The notes under the pieces were generated by a model. The model had not been told where the DNA came from, made no database searches, and saw only the letters and a list, made by a program, of their open reading frames with translations. From a virus: a stretch of DNA of 64,000 nucleotides. A program made the translations under genes and the position numbers. Shown here one piece after another: positions 50,440 to 57,136 of this stretch (the stretch's first letter is position 1; each line of letters opens with the position of its first letter). The stretch is from the IMG/VR virus record IMGVR_UViG_3300044712_001933, positions 1 through 64,000 of that record, one strand, 5' to 3'.

Positions 50440-51319
50440 AAGTGACCCGTAGGCAATGAAACGAATAACGCGACATATTAATGCCCTTGAGAAATGCCCA
50501 GAAGTCTTTGCTGGGCAGCCGGGGCATTTCATACGCGTATTCTCTGCCCTCGGCCTTCAGGCGGGTGAGGAGCGGCACCAACTCGTCGCGGACCGGTATC
50601 GTGAACAGTTTGCCCCCCTTCGCCCGCAAATAGATTGTTCGTTCGTCCAGGTGGACGTCCGCCATCCTCAAACAGGTCTCACGGAGCCGGCAGCCCGTAT
50701 AGAGTGCGATGTCCCATGCGATGCGCATCCATTCGGGCTGTTCCTCCAGTTTCTGGCGGATAAAGACCAGGTCCTCGTCGGGGACAGCCAGCTTCTCCTT
50801 GGCCGCTTGTTTGCCCACTCCCAGGGAGACAGCCGGGTTGCCGGAGGCGAATCCACGCCGGACGGCTTCTTTCATAACCAGGCCCAGCAGCTTCAGCTCG
50901 TGAAGAGCGGTGTTGTGCTCGGCCTGGTGGAGCCCTCCTTGCTTCCAGCCGGCCTTCCTCAGCTTGAGATAATCCATGCAATCCGGGTAGGTGAGCTGGC
51001 TGGGGTAAAGAATTTTTCGTTCTCGCAGGTAGATGTTCAGGTTTTTCCAGTCGCACATGTAGCGCTCGATGGTGCGGGGCTTCCCCTGGTAGCGGAGATT
51101 CAAGTAGTCGGGCACCCACGCCTCCCAGCGCTCTTTGGCGGATCCGCGGGTGTGCTCGAGCTCCTGCAGAGTCATCCTTGCTTCTTCGGCCCTAGCTTTG
51201 CGGGTGTCCAGGGGAATGTCAGTCCGAAACTTGGTGCTTTCGCGGACAATTTTGCCGGTGACGGAGCGGTATTTAATCCACCAGTATTTGCTGGTCTTCT
51301 GTCGGTAGAGCGATGCCAT
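50165..51319 (-). CDS. int: Tyrosine integrase
   Basis: 384 aa. N-terminal arm-binding-like region (WWIKYRS), SAM-like core-binding domain, then the catalytic domain with the R-K-H-x-x-R-H-Y set: TGCRLRE, AKGGK, HCLRVTF, VGHAS and the nucleophile in IHRIYQRL. The last ~45 residues are a Pro/Ser-rich extension, antisense to the xis-like gene. Catalyses integration at the tRNA-Gly-derived att site 120 bp upstream of its start. Confidence 0.92.
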   Translation of the reverse strand: MASLYRQKTSKYWWIKYRSVTGKIVRESTKFRTDIPLDTRKARAEEARMTLQELEHTRGSAKERWEAWVPDYLNLRYQGKPRTIERYMCDWKNLNIYLRERKILYPSQLTYPDCMDYLKLRKAGWKQGGLHQAEHNTALHELKLLGLVMKEAVRRGFASGNPAVSLGVGKQAAKEKLAVPDEDLVFIRQKLEEQPEWMRIAWDIALYTGCRLRETCLRMADVHLDERTIYLRAKGGKLFTIPVRDELVPLLTRLKAEGREYAYEMPRLPSKDFWAFLKGINMSRYSFHCLRVTFISRGAQSGVPESYMRRLVGHASTSIHRIYQRLRVEEDLRPALEKIHLPTPAPSAPQKSGGTPPASSSTPEPRQPMSDPDTAEDHLSPLAW

Positions 51320-51346
51320 AATTTTGTATCGGGTTTAGTTAACTCG

Positions 51347-51467
51347 TATGCCTTAGTATGCCTCTGGGGGTGCAGCTATTCAACATTATCCGCAGTTAAA
51401 TGCAGCTCCCAGGCTCAGGAAAAAACTACCCCCCGAAACGAGGGTTCGATTCCCTTCACCCGCTCCA
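51347..51467. other. Phage attachment site (attP) with tRNA-Gly 3' end
   Basis: GAGGGTTCGATTCCCTT is a T arm, followed by CACCCGC, T and CCA (to 51467): the 3' end of a bacterial tRNA-Gly gene, ideal as an attP core. Between it and the integrase lie paired repeats TATGCCT (51347, 51357) and TGCAGCT (51371, 51401), candidate arm-type or excisionase sites. Confidence 0.8.
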
Positions 51468-51503
51468 GTCATAACCTCTTCAATTTCAACCCTTTAGGAA
51501 ACA

Positions 51504-51528
51504 ATTCTGGGACGTGTATGCCCAGAAT
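51504..51528 (+). other. Hairpin in the att-flanking leader
   Basis: ATTCTGGG/CCCAGAAT, loop of 9 nt, in the ~155-nt gap between attP and the next gene. The rest of the gap shows no other clear signal. Confidence 0.5.
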
Positions 51529-51622
51529 ATGCCCTGGAGTTGAAAACTCAAAAATTGCCTCGCCGGAACCACCCCAGGTTGCCGGCTGGGCTTGTTTACA
51601 AAAATACCCCTCAAAAAATCCC

Positions 51623-52030
51623 ATGAATAAACCCTCTGTTGTTGAACTCGAAGTCGTCAAAGACGGTCGTTACAATCGCTCCATCTGCCTCCCTCCCCGC
51701 CACATTTACGCCAGCTGCCTGGGAGTCCAGATGCTCGATTTCGGCCCCCACGCGTTGGAAGCCGCTCGGTATGACAGCCACGGCAGCATAACCGTCCCCC
51801 GGGCCGTCTACATCCAGTCCCCCCATATCGTGGAGGTCATTGTCAAGGACGGCCGTCTGCAGCGCATTTTGGTCCGGGTGTCCTATGAACAGGACCCCCG
51901 ATTCGACCTCGCGCTGGCCCTGGCTGCTCCCGTGCCTGGCCGGCCCCTCTTTGTTATTACCTGCTGGCTCAATTATCGGAACGACGCCCACCGGAAGGTT
52001 AAATTTCCGGAGCTCTATGTCCATAATTGA
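51623..52030 (+). CDS. Hypothetical protein, 135 aa
   Basis: Start at 51623; the longer plus-strand reading is antisense to int. Beta-rich, with a segment RILVRVSYEQDPRFDLALALAAPVPGRPLFVITCWLNYRNDAHRKV, a pattern seen in a small family of phage and plasmid proteins with the 'WxNxxNDxH' ending. No catalytic role is known to me. First gene after attP in the rightward direction. Confidence 0.55.
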   Translation: MNKPSVVELEVVKDGRYNRSICLPPRHIYASCLGVQMLDFGPHALEAARYDSHGSITVPRAVYIQSPHIVEVIVKDGRLQRILVRVSYEQDPRFDLALALAAPVPGRPLFVITCWLNYRNDAHRKVKFPELYVHN

Positions 52031-52043
52031 TGCCGGCCTCATT

Positions 52044-52334
52044 ATGTGGCAACAACCATACTTCACTGAAGTAACCAACATCGAGGGGTGGAGCATCCGC
52101 CTCACCCCCGAAAATCGTATCTGTTTGAAATCGCCTGGCAAGGATGGGGATATTTATTTCCCCTTCCGCCTGCGCCAGAATCGCGTCTCGCCCATCGGCT
52201 TCGACCGACGGCCAGGCGTCAACCCGCCGGCGGCCGTTTTAGACAAGCTCCGGGCAATGTTTGACGCCCTGGTGAAACATCGGACCCGGGCCGCCCGGGA
52301 GGAAATATGCGAGGATCTATGGGAGGCAAACTAA
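52044..52334 (+). CDS. Hypothetical protein, 96 aa
   Basis: The ATG at 52044 has the CATTATG context. MWQQPYFTEVTNIEGWSIRLTPENRI, then a helical end. Alpha/beta, no metal motif. Stop overlaps the next ATG by one base (TAATG), so translation is coupled. Confidence 0.5.
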   Translation: MWQQPYFTEVTNIEGWSIRLTPENRICLKSPGKDGDIYFPFRLRQNRVSPIGFDRRPGVNPPAAVLDKLRAMFDALVKHRTRAAREEICEDLWEAN

Positions 52335-52561
52335 TGAAGGGGGACTTCATTAAGGTCGGGACCGTTTACCGCGCCAGGCGGCCGGTCTCGAAATTTCCGG
52401 GCGTGTTCCCCACCCGGACGGTAGTCCGCTGTGACGGATACTACGTCGACTATATAGCGAACCCGCTACCCGGTGAATTCCGCCTGGAAAGCCCGGTCGT
52501 CCGGTGCTCATACCCTCGCTTTCTCCAGTGGATGGGAGGAGTCGTAAATGCCAAAAACTGA
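52334..52561 (+). CDS. Small beta-barrel-like protein, 75 aa
   Basis: Start at 52334 supported by GGGAGG 8 nt upstream and TAATG coupling. MKGDFIKVGTVYRARRPVSKFPGVFPTRTVVRCDGYYVDYIANPLPG has the alternating pattern of a small SH3/OB-like barrel. No definite family. Overlaps the next gene by 14 nt. Confidence 0.5.
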   Translation: MKGDFIKVGTVYRARRPVSKFPGVFPTRTVVRCDGYYVDYIANPLPGEFRLESPVVRCSYPRFLQWMGGVVNAKN

Positions 52562-53084
52562 CGAGGGACCCTTCGTCCCCAACCCTCTTGCTAAATGGGC
52601 CGCACCGGATGACGTGCCCTACAACGAGAGGGTCGATTATCTGCACGAGTGGATACAGGAGCTCGGGTTTTTCCGGGCTCCGCCTTTCCGGGCGGCCATG
52701 CTGCACAAGCTCGCTGTCTGCTACCGGGCATTCGGGCAGGCGGAGACTCGGTCTCGCCTCCAGTCGGGGAGCAATCTCTCCAAGTATATCCGGAACGGCC
52801 TGGCCGGCCCTACGTTGCTGGTCAGCCTGGACGACCTCTACTACCTGGCGCTCGAGAAGCTGATCCAGAAGTATCGGAAAATTAGGGAGAACCGCAAGCG
52901 GAGCTATCAGAAGTGGAAGGAAGCGAAGAATAGGGAGAATGACAATAAGATATTACATCCCGGGGATCCCCAACGCGGCGCTCCATCGGGTGAGCAAACA
53001 GGTTCGCTGGCAGATGCGCCGGCAGAGGAAGGGGATATGCACGAGATGTGGGAAGAGACCCCTGTCCAACGGGGTGGATTGTGA
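52548..53084 (+). CDS. Hypothetical protein, 178 aa
   Basis: SD GGGAGGAG 8 nt upstream. Helical throughout: YLHEWIQELGFFRAPPFRAAMLHKLAVCYRAFG is a compact domain of the type found in phage 'replication accessory' proteins, followed by basic helix (KLIQKYRKIRENRKRSYQKW). The tail is read in overlap with the 91-aa zinc gene, so the true end may be shorter. Function unknown. Confidence 0.55.
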   Translation: MPKTDEGPFVPNPLAKWAAPDDVPYNERVDYLHEWIQELGFFRAPPFRAAMLHKLAVCYRAFGQAETRSRLQSGSNLSKYIRNGLAGPTLLVSLDDLYYLALEKLIQKYRKIRENRKRSYQKWKEAKNRENDNKILHPGDPQRGAPSGEQTGSLADAPAEEGDMHEMWEETPVQRGGL

Positions 53085-53214
53085 GATTTGCCGCGCGAAA
53101 CATATTGCGGTTTGCAGGAAGGCTCGCCGAGATCTTAAAGAGGCTCGCCGGGCTGCTGCGCAAGGGGCTGGGATTATTGAAGTTAAGACGGCCGAAACGG
53201 GTAATAAAAATTAA
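52939..53214 (+). CDS. Zinc-knuckle protein, 91 aa
   Basis: RYYIPGIPNAALHRVSKQV, then CTRCGKRPLSNGVDCEICR: two CxxC pairs of a type very common in phage and plasmid small proteins. A basic helical end follows (RKARRDLKEARRAAAQ). It overlaps the end of the 178-aa gene by 146 nt in another frame. A later Met at 53014 would shorten the overlap. Probably nucleic-acid binding. Confidence 0.55.
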   Translation: MTIRYYIPGIPNAALHRVSKQVRWQMRRQRKGICTRCGKRPLSNGVDCEICRAKHIAVCRKARRDLKEARRAAAQGAGIIEVKTAETGNKN

Positions 53215-53216
53215 TT

Positions 53217-53396
53217 ATGAACGGGTTAGAGGGACTAAGGGGGATGTTGTGGCTTTCCGTAATCAGCAACGACCAGAAAAAGCAAGCGGAATATCGCCAC
53301 AAAATTCGAGGGTTTTTGAAAGGTCGGGGAATCGTGATGGGCAAGGCCCTAAGAAGGTCGTCCGAGTGCTCTGGGGCAATCCCACTCGAGAAGTAA
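53217..53396 (+). CDS. Small hypothetical protein, 59 aa
   Basis: Starts 2 nt after the previous stop in an AATTATG context. MNGLEGLRGMLWLSVISNDQKKQAEYRHKIRG..., amphipathic/basic, no metal site. It competes with a 154-aa frame that would run over it and the zinc gene. This reading is preferred because of the compact order. Confidence 0.45.
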   Translation: MNGLEGLRGMLWLSVISNDQKKQAEYRHKIRGFLKGRGIVMGKALRRSSECSGAIPLEK

Positions 53397-53405
53397 TTAA
53401 AATTT

Positions 53406-53582
53406 ATGGCATCGACGAGGGGCGGGAAACGGGACGGGACGGGCAGACCGCGGGGTCCGAAGCGGGTAATTCTGCACGCCAGGATTTTGCCGGAGACGAT
53501 GAAACACATTGATACTCTAAGCTTTGCGCAGCGAGTATCCCGGGGCGAGATCCTCGACAAAATAATTTCGAAAAAAAGTTGA
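53406..53582 (+). CDS. Ribbon-helix-helix-like small DNA-binding protein
   Basis: 58 aa: basic tail MASTRGGKRDGTGRPRGPK, then VILHARILPETMKHIDTLSFAQRVSRGEILDKIISKKS, matching the strand-helix-helix layout and the 'SRGEILD' turn of CopG/Arc-type repressors. It ends 8 nt before a promoter that carries the AAGCGG(A/T)TATATG motif, so it is a good candidate for the protein that binds that site. Confidence 0.6.
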   Translation: MASTRGGKRDGTGRPRGPKRVILHARILPETMKHIDTLSFAQRVSRGEILDKIISKKS

Positions 53583-53590
53583 GAAATATT

Positions 53591-53619
53591 TTGACATATA
53601 AGCGGATATATGAGATTAT
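53591..53619 (+). promoter_or_regulatory. Promoter with the shared operator motif
   Basis: TTGACA (53591-53596), 17-nt spacer holding AAGCGGATATATG (53600-53612), then GATTAT (53614-53619). It matches the 44688 promoter over TTGACATA(C/T)AAGCGG(A/T)TATATG. It serves the RNA motif, tRNA-like element and genes from 54021. Confidence 0.75.
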
Positions 53620-53725
53620 GTTTGCACGATGACAGTCTCACTGGTGAGAGCGAACCCGGTCCTCGGATAAACTCTCCCAGAAAACAAGGAGGGGCTGGCT
53701 CGGTTGAACTCTTGATGTCGCGTGA

Positions 53726-53766
53726 ACGCCGACGCTGACAGGCGTGACAGTCGGAGAGACGACACT
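53726..53766 (+). ncRNA. Structured RNA motif, copy 2
   Basis: Stem ACGCC/GGCGT with a 10-nt loop (53726-53745), then GACAG and TCGGAGAGACGACACT (53751-53766). The stem and tail match the 45498 copy but the loop does not. It sits just upstream of the tRNA-like element and downstream of a promoter. Confidence 0.6.
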
Positions 53767-53773
53767 GAATTTT

Positions 53774-53958
53774 GCGGGTGTAGCTTAATGGGAGAAAGCA
53801 CCGACGGGCTGCGGCCTATCGGCTCTGAAAAGGGGCGGCAGTCCTTTGGCCTAGTCAGCTAAAGAAGCCCGTCACGGAGTAAGACCAGGATCTTCCGGAC
53901 TCGAGTGACTAACGGGTAGGAAGAGCTTGGATGGGGGTTCGAATCCCGCCCACTTGCG
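53774..53958 (+). ncRNA. tRNA-Gly-like RNA with a ~110-nt insert
   Basis: 5' part GCGGGTG-TA-GCTT-AATGGGAGA-AAGC is an acceptor strand and D arm as in tRNA-Gly. The 3' part has T-arm-like GGGGG-TTCGAAT-CCCGC and ends CACTTGC, pairing with GCGGGTG through two G-U pairs. Between them, instead of a normal anticodon arm, lie about 110 extra nt with GACGGGCT/AGCCCGTC and a crossing TAGTCA/TGACTA pairing. An intron or a degenerate RNA is possible. No CCA. Confidence 0.5.
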
Positions 53959-54020
53959 TCCTCTTTGCTTGTCTGGGGCTTCAGTGAGGCCCTAGAGGAG
54001 CCAGGACGACACTAATGATT

Positions 54021-54374
54021 ATGGAACTTTTACAGACACCGAATCGCTGCCGGTATGAGTTGCTTATCGGCACTGAGGTGGACCGGGACCACCAACCCAT
54101 CCCGGCCGCGGTGCGCGAATGCGCCGTGGACACTCTCAAGCGCGCTGTGGCCGCCCGGTTCGGGGGCTACAGCTCCCACGAAATCGCCGGCGGCTGGATC
54201 GGCGCCGATGGAAAGCTCGCCCAGGAGCGCAGCCTCTGCCTCTCTGTTTTGACGGACACACCCGACGCGGAAGCGGTGCCGCGGCTGAGTGAAATCATCG
54301 CCATGGCGAAAGCGCTGCTGCGCCAGGAATCGGTTGGTCTGACACGAACTGAACTCCGGTTTTCCTTTGTATGA
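54021..54374 (+). CDS. Hypothetical protein, 117 aa
   Basis: The ATG at 54021 (GATTATG) is preferred over the in-frame ATG at 54015. MELLQTPNRCRYELLIGTEVDRD, then helix and IAGGWIGADGKLAQERSLCLSVLTD, an alpha/beta layout like phage proteins with a SLSVLT strand. The stop overlaps the next ATG. Function unknown. Confidence 0.55.
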   Translation: MELLQTPNRCRYELLIGTEVDRDHQPIPAAVRECAVDTLKRAVAARFGGYSSHEIAGGWIGADGKLAQERSLCLSVLTDTPDAEAVPRLSEIIAMAKALLRQESVGLTRTELRFSFV

Positions 54375-54544
54375 GCCCCCTTACGCACATAATCACCGAG
54401 AACCAGGAGCAGGAGCGTTACCTGAACACGCTTTCTGCCCGCCGGCGCCGGGAGGAAAAATTCCTGGCCAAGTTCGATGCCGACGCCAAGGCCCAGGCCG
54501 ATCGCGAGATGAAGAAGGGAGGCGGGAATGACGCAGCTCACTAA
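54371..54544 (+). CDS. Small charged helical protein, 57 aa
   Basis: ATGA overlap with the previous gene. MSPLTHIITENQEQERYLNTL, then RRRREEKFLAKFDADAKAQADREMKKGGG. A basic/acidic helix with no fold-defining motif. The next start (54528) and its GGAGG SD lie inside its last codons. Confidence 0.55.
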   Translation: MSPLTHIITENQEQERYLNTLSARRRREEKFLAKFDADAKAQADREMKKGGGNDAAH

Positions 54545-54722
54545 AAAAGTCTCCCGGATGACGGTCCGCCCCTATCTGCACTACAAGAAGCGGATAGTGG
54601 CCACACTCGAGCCAGGCGACGTGCTCGCCATGCGCCTCGAGCGCACGCGGGAATCCTCTACGGTCCGCCTCCCGCTGTCTTCGCTCTACACCACGGCCTT
54701 AATGAAGAAGGCCAACGCGTAA
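54528..54722 (+). CDS. Small beta-rich protein, 64 aa
   Basis: SD GGAGG just upstream. MTQLTKKVSRMTVRPYLHYKKRIVATLEPGDVLAMRLERTRESSTVRLPLSSLYTTAL, five short strands with a helix at the end, like small phage 'SRMTVRPYLHYKKRI'-type regulators. Unknown function. Confidence 0.5.
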   Translation: MTQLTKKVSRMTVRPYLHYKKRIVATLEPGDVLAMRLERTRESSTVRLPLSSLYTTALMKKANA

Positions 54723-54770
54723 CACAGGTGCCGGTCGTTAGAGGGGCGGCCGGCATCCTTCAAGCCCTCA

Positions 54771-54803
54771 CGGGGGTGGGAGATCCCACAGGGGCTGATT
54801 ATG
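54771..54803 (+). promoter_or_regulatory. Conserved hairpin start module
   Basis: GGGGGTGGGAGATCCCAC (stem GTGGG/CCCAC, loop AGAT) and AGGGGCTGATTATG, the ATG at 54801. The first 18 bases are identical to the leader at 36270 on the other strand. Confidence 0.8.
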
Positions 54804-55064
54804 ACTATACTCTATAAAAATATCTGGCAGCTCTCCAAGTTCGTCCGTCGGCAAAACCGCGCCATCCGTAGTGCGGACCACGTCATCGCCAAAGGCGACG
54901 CCAAAAAGGCACAAATCGCCGAGCGCAGCAAGCGCATCAGCCAGCAGTGGCTGACCGCTACCCGCTACCTCCTCTCCGCCCGCCGGGTCGGCGAACCCGG
55001 TGTCCGCTGCTCCCTTCCGCGGCGCATCCAGCGCCAGCGCGGGCTCCTTCCTGCGACTTCTTAA
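54801..55064 (+). CDS. Small basic protein, 87 aa
   Basis: MTILYKNIWQLSKFVRRQNRAIRSADHVIAKGDAKKAQIAERSKRISQQWL..., Arg/Lys-rich helix, then an Arg-rich Pro tail. Looks nucleic-acid binding. Strongly marked leader (hairpin, AGGGG, TGATTATG). No family recognised. Confidence 0.55.
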   Translation: MTILYKNIWQLSKFVRRQNRAIRSADHVIAKGDAKKAQIAERSKRISQQWLTATRYLLSARRVGEPGVRCSLPRRIQRQRGLLPATS

Positions 55065-55066
55065 AG

Positions 55067-55117
55067 CGAGGCTTCTGCCTCGTGGGGGATGTCTTCCTTT
55101 CCATCCCCCAGATTATG
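55067..55117 (+). promoter_or_regulatory. Two hairpins plus GATTATG
   Basis: CGAGGC-TTCT-GCCTCG (55067-55082) and GGGGGATG/CATCCCCC (55084-55109, 10-nt loop), followed by AGATTATG opening the gene at 55115. Confidence 0.75.
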
Positions 55118-55471
55118 TCTAAAAAACTCGTTTACATTGCTGGCCCTTTCAGGGCGGCTTCTCAATGGCGGCAGGAGCAAAATATACGGAGGGCTGAAGA
55201 AGTTGCTCTCGAGGTCTGGCGGGCCGGCGGTGTCGCCATCTGCCCCCACCTGAATACCCGGTTTTTCGGCGGAGAGCTACCCGACCAAGCCTGGCTCGAC
55301 GGGGACCTGGAGATCCTCCGCCGATGCGATGCTCTTGTCACGGTGGATGGGTGGAAGTCCTCCGAGGGTGCCGTGGCGGAGGTAAACTTTGCTGAGACCT
55401 CTGGTATCCCGGTTTTCTACAGCAGCTACTACGAATCGTTTAAACAGTTCCTGGTCGGAGGGTGGGAGTGA
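55115..55471 (+). CDS. Nucleoside 2-deoxyribosyltransferase-like protein
   Basis: 118 aa from the GATTATG context. MSKKLVYIAGPFRA is the Rossmann-like opening of the deoxyribosyltransferase / DUF4406 group, followed by VALEVWRAGGVAICPHLNTRFFGG, DGDLEILRRCDALVTVDGW and SSEGAVAEVNFAE, which fit the substrate and catalytic Glu positions. Likely acts on modified or salvaged nucleotides for phage DNA. Its last codons contain the GTG of the helicase gene. Confidence 0.7.
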   Translation: MSKKLVYIAGPFRAASQWRQEQNIRRAEEVALEVWRAGGVAICPHLNTRFFGGELPDQAWLDGDLEILRRCDALVTVDGWKSSEGAVAEVNFAETSGIPVFYSSYYESFKQFLVGGWE

Positions 55472-56898
55472 ACACTGCCGGCCTTCTCCCATACCAGGTC
55501 CCCCACGTCGACAAGCTCCTGCGCGTCCTGCAGTCCAATAAGGCGGCGCTGGACGGATCCGACACGGGCACCGGTAAGACGTTCACCGCGCTGGCGACGG
55601 CCCGGGCCCTCGGCATAAAGCCGTTTGTGATCACCCCGCTGGTCACGGTGCCGTCCTGGCTGCGCGCCTCGGAGTCCCTCCAGTGGCCGATCCAGGTCAC
55701 GAACTACGAAAAGGCCCGGGGGCCTGGCTTTCACACCGGTCCGGATGGCAAGCGCGCGCCCCTCTCTGTCAGCCCCTGGGGCTTCGAACGCCCAGCCGGC
55801 GCTGGCTCGCAGTGGGTATGGAATAACAGCTACCGGATGCTGATCTTCGACGAAGTCGACCGGTGCTCGGGGTCTACTTCGCTGAATTCCAAGCTGCTCA
55901 TTGCCGCAAAGCGCCAGGCGCAGCACGTCCTGACGCTCTCGGCTACGGCCGCGGAGTCCCCCTTGCAATTAAAAGCGCTCGGATACGCCCTGGGGCTCCA
56001 CAATCTCAAATCCTGGCCGCAGTGGCTCCTGCGCCACGGATGCACGCCCGGAATCTTTGGTGGGTATGAGTTTTCTAAAAACTCGGATAAGCAGCTGGCC
56101 GCCATGGAAAAACTCCACCGGCAAATCTTCGAAAGCCGCGGCGCCCGGATGCGCCGAAAAGAAATCCCGGGGTTCCCCAAGTCCACCCTGGGCGTCAAGC
56201 TGGTGCAGTTGGAAGAGAGCGCCACTGATAAGGCTGACGAACTCAGCAAATCCCTCGAGGCGGCCTATCTGCACCGGATGGAGCAGGCGGACGAAGCCCG
56301 CCGCCAGGCTGAGGAAGAGAAAGAACGCTGCATCGCTGAGGGCATCGAATACAAGGGCGGAGGCGTCCTGACCGAGATCCTGCGCATTCAGCAGGGGCTC
56401 GAGATGCTCCTGGTGGCGCCGCTCCTCGAGCTCGCGCTGCAGTATTCAAAAACGACCAAAGTGGCCATTTTTGTAAACTTCCTCGAGACCGTGGACAAGC
56501 TGGCTGTCGCTCTTAGCGACTTAAAAATCGGCGTCATCACCGGGCAGTATAACGGCTTTGGTCCGTGGAAGCCCGCGGCGCGCCAGGACGTGGCTGATGC
56601 CTTCCAGCGTAACGAGCTCGAAGTCGTCATCGTGTCCAGGGCCGGCGGCGTGGGGCTCAGCCTGCATGACCCCAAAGGGGAAGCGGAGCGCACCAGCCTC
56701 ATTTGCCCCCAATACTCCGCCCGTGCGATCAAACAAGTCCTCGGCCGGGTGGACCGTGCCGGCGGCGCCTACTCCCAACAGTTTTTCGTTTACATTTTTA
56801 ATAGCAAACAGCGCGAAATAGCCTTGACACTAGAGAAGAAATTGAATAATCTCGATATGCTAAATGATCGGGAACTCTACGGCTCGGTGATCCAATAA
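55468..56898 (+). CDS. SNF2-type DNA helicase
   Basis: 476 aa from GTG at 55468, which overlaps the previous stop (GTGA) and has GGAGG upstream. Superfamily 2 motifs are in order: DTGTGKT (I, residues 32-38), ITPLVTVPSW (Ia), LIFDEVD (II), TLSATAA (III), VAIFVNFLETVD (IV), VSRAGGVGLSL (V) and QVLGRVDRAG (VI). A helical region with coiled coil lies between the lobes (residues about 250-290). Probably a replication-recombination helicase or remodeller. Confidence 0.85.
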   Translation: MNTAGLLPYQVPHVDKLLRVLQSNKAALDGSDTGTGKTFTALATARALGIKPFVITPLVTVPSWLRASESLQWPIQVTNYEKARGPGFHTGPDGKRAPLSVSPWGFERPAGAGSQWVWNNSYRMLIFDEVDRCSGSTSLNSKLLIAAKRQAQHVLTLSATAAESPLQLKALGYALGLHNLKSWPQWLLRHGCTPGIFGGYEFSKNSDKQLAAMEKLHRQIFESRGARMRRKEIPGFPKSTLGVKLVQLEESATDKADELSKSLEAAYLHRMEQADEARRQAEEEKERCIAEGIEYKGGGVLTEILRIQQGLEMLLVAPLLELALQYSKTTKVAIFVNFLETVDKLAVALSDLKIGVITGQYNGFGPWKPAARQDVADAFQRNELEVVIVSRAGGVGLSLHDPKGEAERTSLICPQYSARAIKQVLGRVDRAGGAYSQQFFVYIFNSKQREIALTLEKKLNNLDMLNDRELYGSVIQ

Positions 56899-56929
56899 TA
56901 ACAACATCTTTCAAGGGTAATGGGGAAAT

Positions 56930-57136
56930 ATGCATCTGTATCTCGTGCGGTCGAAGAATCCGGCAGAATCGAAACACTTTGTCGCCATCGTGGCGGCGCC
57001 GGATGAAAACTCAGTCCTGAGACAGTTACCAGCAGTTAAAATAGCCCCAGACAATGTTCTGTGCATTCCCCTGGGGCTGGCATTCACCAACGCTCCGACA
57101 ATTTTTTATACTGACTATACGCATTATGGAAGCTAA
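56930..57136 (+). CDS. Small alpha/beta protein, 68 aa
   Basis: MHLYLVRSKNPAESKHFVAIVAAPDENSVLRQLPAVKIAPDNVLCIPLG has a beta-alpha-beta pattern. The final 11 nt overlap the next gene. Between helicase and nuclease genes, it may be a partner of either, which is unproven. Confidence 0.5.
   Translation: MHLYLVRSKNPAESKHFVAIVAAPDENSVLRQLPAVKIAPDNVLCIPLGLAFTNAPTIFYTDYTHYGS

Noticed and set aside
51438-51467. Prophage boundary (attL/attR)
   Set aside because: Phage genes continue on both sides and no second copy of the tRNA end was seen, so this is attP.
50456-51622. Plus-strand extension upstream of the 135-aa gene
   Set aside because: Antisense to the integrase and through attP; the ATG at 51623 is the plausible start.
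53048-53512. 154-residue frame
   Set aside because: Overlaps three better-supported small genes and its N-terminal part mirrors the zinc-knuckle gene.
53774-53958. tmRNA
   Set aside because: Too short, no tag-peptide frame or tmRNA-type 5' end; only the acceptor-like ends agree.
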